From: Candidatus Aminicenantota bacterium
Lineage (GTDB): Bacteria > Acidobacteriota > Aminicenantia > Aminicenantales > UBA4085
Assembly (NCBI GenBank): GCA_003154255.1
Contig: PMCY01000254.1
Span: 1-7,600, forward strand
Direction of reading: 5' to 3'
Length of the DNA: 7,600 nucleotides
The translations under genes and the position numbers were made by a program. The notes beneath the pieces are model-generated. The model saw only the letters and a program-made list of their open reading frames with translations. It made no database searches and was not told where the DNA came from. Positions within the stretch are counted from its first letter, which is position 1. Every line of letters starts with the position of its first letter. This document shows, piece after piece, positions 5,264-7,600 of the stretch.

Positions 5264-6658
5264 TTGAAAACCATCCTGAAGAGGGAAATTCTCCACAACC
5301 TTTATAGTCTCCGCTTTCTCATCTCTCTGGCCCTCCTGCTGGGAGTGTTTCTGGCCGGTGCATTCTCCTACGTCAAGGGACACGAGGCCGCTCTCAGCAA
5401 ATATCAGATCGCCCGGTCGCAATACGATGAGGCCATGAGAAAAGACGCCGAATCGAACGCCACGACCCTGGCCGTGACGATGAGAACGTTCACCCTGAGG
5501 CCGAGGGACAATGCGTTCATCGACGACGCCAAGGAAAAATATCTTCCCAATGCCGCCGTCTACAGCGCCTGGAACGTCTTTTCCTTCGAGAACAAGAGCG
5601 GCAACTCCAATCCCTTTTTGAATAAGCATGACGATCTGAATTGGGCCTATATGGCCGCCCTCATCGTCAGCTTCGTCACGTTGATTTTCACGTTCGACGC
5701 CGTGTCGGGAGAGAAAGAATCCAAGACCCTGGCCTTGACCCTGTCGAATTCCATTTCTCGCGGAGCGATTCTTTTCGCCAAGTATCTCAGCGCCTTGGCT
5801 ACGGTTCTGCTGCTTCTTCTTCCCGCGGCCGGCCTCAACTTGACGATCATCCTTCTTGCGGGGAGGACGCCGCTGAGCCTCGCTTTAGTCATCGAGCTTG
5901 GCGTTTTTCTTGTTCTCGTCTGTCTTCTTGCCGCGACGATGGCTGCCTTTGGGCTTTTCACTTCGGTCGTCACCCGCCATTCCAGCGTCAGCCTGCTCTT
6001 GTCTTTGTGCATTTGGCTCCTCTTCGTCGCCGTCGTTCCCAATTCCAGCACCTTCATCGCCAAGACGATTTATCCCATCGAAAACTCGGAGACGATTCAG
6101 CGGAAAATCGACGCCGCTTTTGACGATCTGAACAAGAACGCTCCCCCGGGAAGCTGGATGAGCAATTCCAGGAATCCCTTCCTGCCCCAGCATGAATTGC
6201 GGGCCCGGATCGTGATGAAAAGACTAGAGGCCGAAAAACGGATTCGGGATGTCTATTATCGAAACATGTTCCGCCAGTTCGAACGCACCCGCCTCTGGAC
6301 CGCGCTTTCCCCGATTTCCCTGTTTCAATATATGTCGGAAGCGGTCGTGGGCGGAGGATATCCGCGCTTCCGAAAAGTGTGGAATGACCTTCATATTTAC
6401 CAGACCCAATTCCTGAGCTTTTTTAAGGACCTGGACGCCAAGGATCCTAAAAGCCCGCATTGGTATAACCCCTTTGAAGACGTGTCCACGACACGGTTGA
6501 AGGTCGAGGCCGCCGTCGTGCCCCAATTCGCCGAACAGCCAATGTCGGCCGGAGACCGCGCCCGGGCGGCTCTCTCCTTTCTTCTGATTTCCTCACTGGG
6601 GGCTTGCTTCATCTATCTTCTGAGCTTCGTCCTTTTCGTCCGCTACGACGTGCGCTAG
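5264..6658 (+). CDS. ABC-2 type transporter permease, second subunit (DUF3526-like), TTG start
   Basis: This is a 464-residue paralogue of the preceding permease. Six helices are visible at about 17-36, 127-147, 173-198, 204-233, 240-260 and 439-458. There is a first outer loop (37-126) and a large second one (261-438). The cytoplasmic segment SGEKESKTLALTLSNSISR after helix 2 and the RYDVR tail match the preceding protein, so the two probably form a heterodimeric pore. The start is TTG: no ATG occurs in frame until well inside the first loop, GAGGT sits eight bases upstream within the end of the preceding gene, and the residues from TTG (KTILKREILHNLYSLRF) align with the start of the other permease. 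The six-base gap to the preceding stop implies coupled translation. It lacks the CWWC pair and the LRPEPLS motif, so the two subunits are not interchangeable. Substrate unknown. Confidence 0.9.
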   Translation: MKTILKREILHNLYSLRFLISLALLLGVFLAGAFSYVKGHEAALSKYQIARSQYDEAMRKDAESNATTLAVTMRTFTLRPRDNAFIDDAKEKYLPNAAVYSAWNVFSFENKSGNSNPFLNKHDDLNWAYMAALIVSFVTLIFTFDAVSGEKESKTLALTLSNSISRGAILFAKYLSALATVLLLLLPAAGLNLTIILLAGRTPLSLALVIELGVFLVLVCLLAATMAAFGLFTSVVTRHSSVSLLLSLCIWLLFVAVVPNSSTFIAKTIYPIENSETIQRKIDAAFDDLNKNAPPGSWMSNSRNPFLPQHELRARIVMKRLEAEKRIRDVYYRNMFRQFERTRLWTALSPISLFQYMSEAVVGGGYPRFRKVWNDLHIYQTQFLSFFKDLDAKDPKSPHWYNPFEDVSTTRLKVEAAVVPQFAEQPMSAGDRARAALSFLLISSLGACFIYLLSFVLFVRYDVR

Positions 6659-6665
6659 GGAATCA

Positions 6666-6674
6666 GGGTCGCGT
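6666..6674 (+). promoter_or_regulatory. Third copy of the 9-mer GGGTCGCGT, upstream of the kinase gene
   Basis: This short sequence is identical to the outer arm of the palindrome at 3391-3440 (GGGTCGCGT at 3391-3399 and its complement at 3432-3440). It lies in the 62-base gap before the kinase gene, about 50 bases upstream of its start. It may be a binding site for a shared regulator. It also overlaps a small possible hairpin (GCGT-CTCG-ACGC) without a T run, which is a poor terminator. Confidence 0.35.
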
Positions 6675-6703
6675 CTCGACGCCCCCCCTGAAACGATTTC
6701 CGG

Positions 6704-6709
6704 TATAAT
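6704..6709 (+). promoter_or_regulatory. Perfect -10 box TATAAT without a clear -35
   Basis: TATAAT stands 14 bases before the kinase ATG. The place for a -35 box, near 6681-6686, is a run of C and does not match, and there is no TG extension. If used, the message would have a leader of only about 8 bases. The kinase may instead be read through from the permease genes. Confidence 0.3.
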
Positions 6710-6723
6710 GACGGCGGACCGTG

Positions 6724-7600
6724 ATGAATAAAATCCTGCAGGCTTTCCGCCGCTTGGGCCGATCCCGCCGTGATGAGAAGCTGCCCCTCCTCGTCTTCCG
6801 CGAGTTCGAGGCCGGCGTCAACCTGATCGAGGATTACGACCAGATCGCCCGCAATTTCCTGGGCAAGATCAAGGAGGTCTGTCCCGTCCGGACGCTCCTT
6901 CTTCTCATCTTCGACGCGGATACGGGGCGCTTCGTCCTGGCCGCGTCGATCGGACTGACCCCGGACGCCGACCGCCCCGTTTTCCTGCCCCGCCAATCGC
7001 GGCTGGCCAAGTGGCTCAAAATCAACGAAACCTACCTGGACATTACCCGGCAGGCCAGCGTCCTCGACTTCATGACGGTGTCGGAAGCGGAACTCCTCGA
7101 CCGCCTGGGCATGGAGATCTGCTTTCCCCTGATGTCCATGAACCGGCTCATCGGCATCCTGCTGGCCGGGAAAAAGGAGAAGGGCGGCCCCTTCAGCAAG
7201 CTGGAGATCTCCTTCATCTCCTCGCTCCTGCCGCAAGCCGGGATCGCCCTGGAGAACGCCCTCCTCTTCAAGGAGCAGCGGGAGCGCTTCCGCAGGATGT
7301 CCCGGGCCGACCGCCTGGCCACAATCGGAGAATTGGCGGCCGGCGCGGCCCACGAGATCCGCAACCCCCTCACCGCCATCCGCTCGTCCTTGCAGTATCT
7401 GGAATCCAAGCAGACGGACGAAACGGCCCGGCGGCTTGTGTCGTCGGCGCTTCTGGAGACGAACCGCATCAACGAGATCGTCTCGGCCCTGATGGCCTTT
7501 TCCCGGCCGACCGAGATTGTCCGCGAGCGGCTGGAGATCCTGCCGATTCTCGAAGAAAGCATCGACCTGATCACCTTCCAGGCCCGGACCCAAAAGGTCG
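6724..7600 (+). CDS. Soluble GAF-HisKA sensor histidine kinase, N-terminal part (runs off right edge)
   Basis: The visible 292 residues contain no membrane helix or signal peptide, so the kinase is cytoplasmic. Residues 30-180 fit a GAF sensory domain (IFDADTGRFVLAASIGL, then GMEICFPLMSMNRLIGILLAGK). A short helical linker leads to a HisKA domain at about 195-262 with the H-box AAHEIRNPLTAIR; His210 should be the phosphorylated residue. The catalytic HATPase domain lies beyond the edge. This H-box style is that of NtrB-like kinases, often paired with NtrC-type activators of sigma-54 promoters, and such promoters stand in this window. The start is either ATG or the adjacent in-frame GTG at 6721; stops at 6706-6711 exclude anything earlier. 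No strong ribosome site is visible (only GGCGG about 5-10 bases upstream). The gene follows the second permease by 65 bases. Confidence 0.93.
   Translation, partial: MNKILQAFRRLGRSRRDEKLPLLVFREFEAGVNLIEDYDQIARNFLGKIKEVCPVRTLLLLIFDADTGRFVLAASIGLTPDADRPVFLPRQSRLAKWLKINETYLDITRQASVLDFMTVSEAELLDRLGMEICFPLMSMNRLIGILLAGKKEKGGPFSKLEISFISSLLPQAGIALENALLFKEQRERFRRMSRADRLATIGELAAGAAHEIRNPLTAIRSSLQYLESKQTDETARRLVSSALLETNRINEIVSALMAFSRPTEIVRERLEILPILEESIDLITFQARTQKV

Noticed and set aside
4937..5629. Open frame of 230 codons on the minus strand across the junction of the two permeases
   Set aside because: It overlaps both permease genes on the opposite strand, has no ribosome site or recognisable domain, and looks like a shadow frame.
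6659..6723. Terminator after the second permease
   Set aside because: The only hairpin has a four-base core stem, needs a bulge to extend and is not followed by a T run, so read-through into the kinase gene is as likely.
6655..7593. Open frame of 312 codons on the minus strand at the right end
   Set aside because: It is antisense to the histidine kinase gene, whose GAF and HisKA domains are clear. Its composition (D, G, R, Q, L runs) is typical of a shadow frame.

Overview
The window reads as a Gram-negative genome of fairly high G+C content: it has a TolC-type outer-membrane protein, GC-rich third codon positions and strong GGAGG ribosome binding sites. The style, with a NEW3-domain protein next to large-loop ABC-2 permeases, reminds me of Acidobacteriota/Aminicenantes-like genomes. 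That taxonomic guess is weak and cannot be settled from the sequence alone.

The layout is a divergent locus built around one control region (3323-3649). Leftward on the minus strand run a TolC-family outer-membrane protein (3322-1754), a secreted C-terminally anchored NEW3-domain protein (1757-252, ATGA overlap with the TolC gene), and the start of an ABC-2 permease that leaves the window (232-1). Rightward on the plus strand run two further permeases of the same large-loop type (3650-5257 and 5264-6658, tightly coupled), then a 62-base gap and a soluble GAF-HisKA sensor histidine kinase (6724 to the right edge, cut off before its ATPase domain). No ABC ATPase gene is visible; it would have to lie outside the window.

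Two points stand out. First, the NEW3-domain protein carries an N-terminal helical hairpin with the RxxxLxxxxxxS spacing of the TolC-docking motif of periplasmic adaptors, although it is not an ordinary membrane-fusion protein. It could therefore bridge the TolC-like channel and the permeases. Second, the control region holds a near-perfect sigma-54 promoter for the permease operon and a weaker sigma-54-like promoter for the tolC operon, facing opposite ways. Two GGTA/TACC dyads lie at about -101 and -74 of the stronger promoter. A 50-bp imperfect palindrome sits just upstream of the weaker one. Its 9-base arm, GGGTCGCGT, occurs again in front of the histidine kinase gene. An NtrB-like kinase beside sigma-54 promoters suggests that an NtrC-type activator is encoded just past the right edge and controls this envelope export system. 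That last step is inference.
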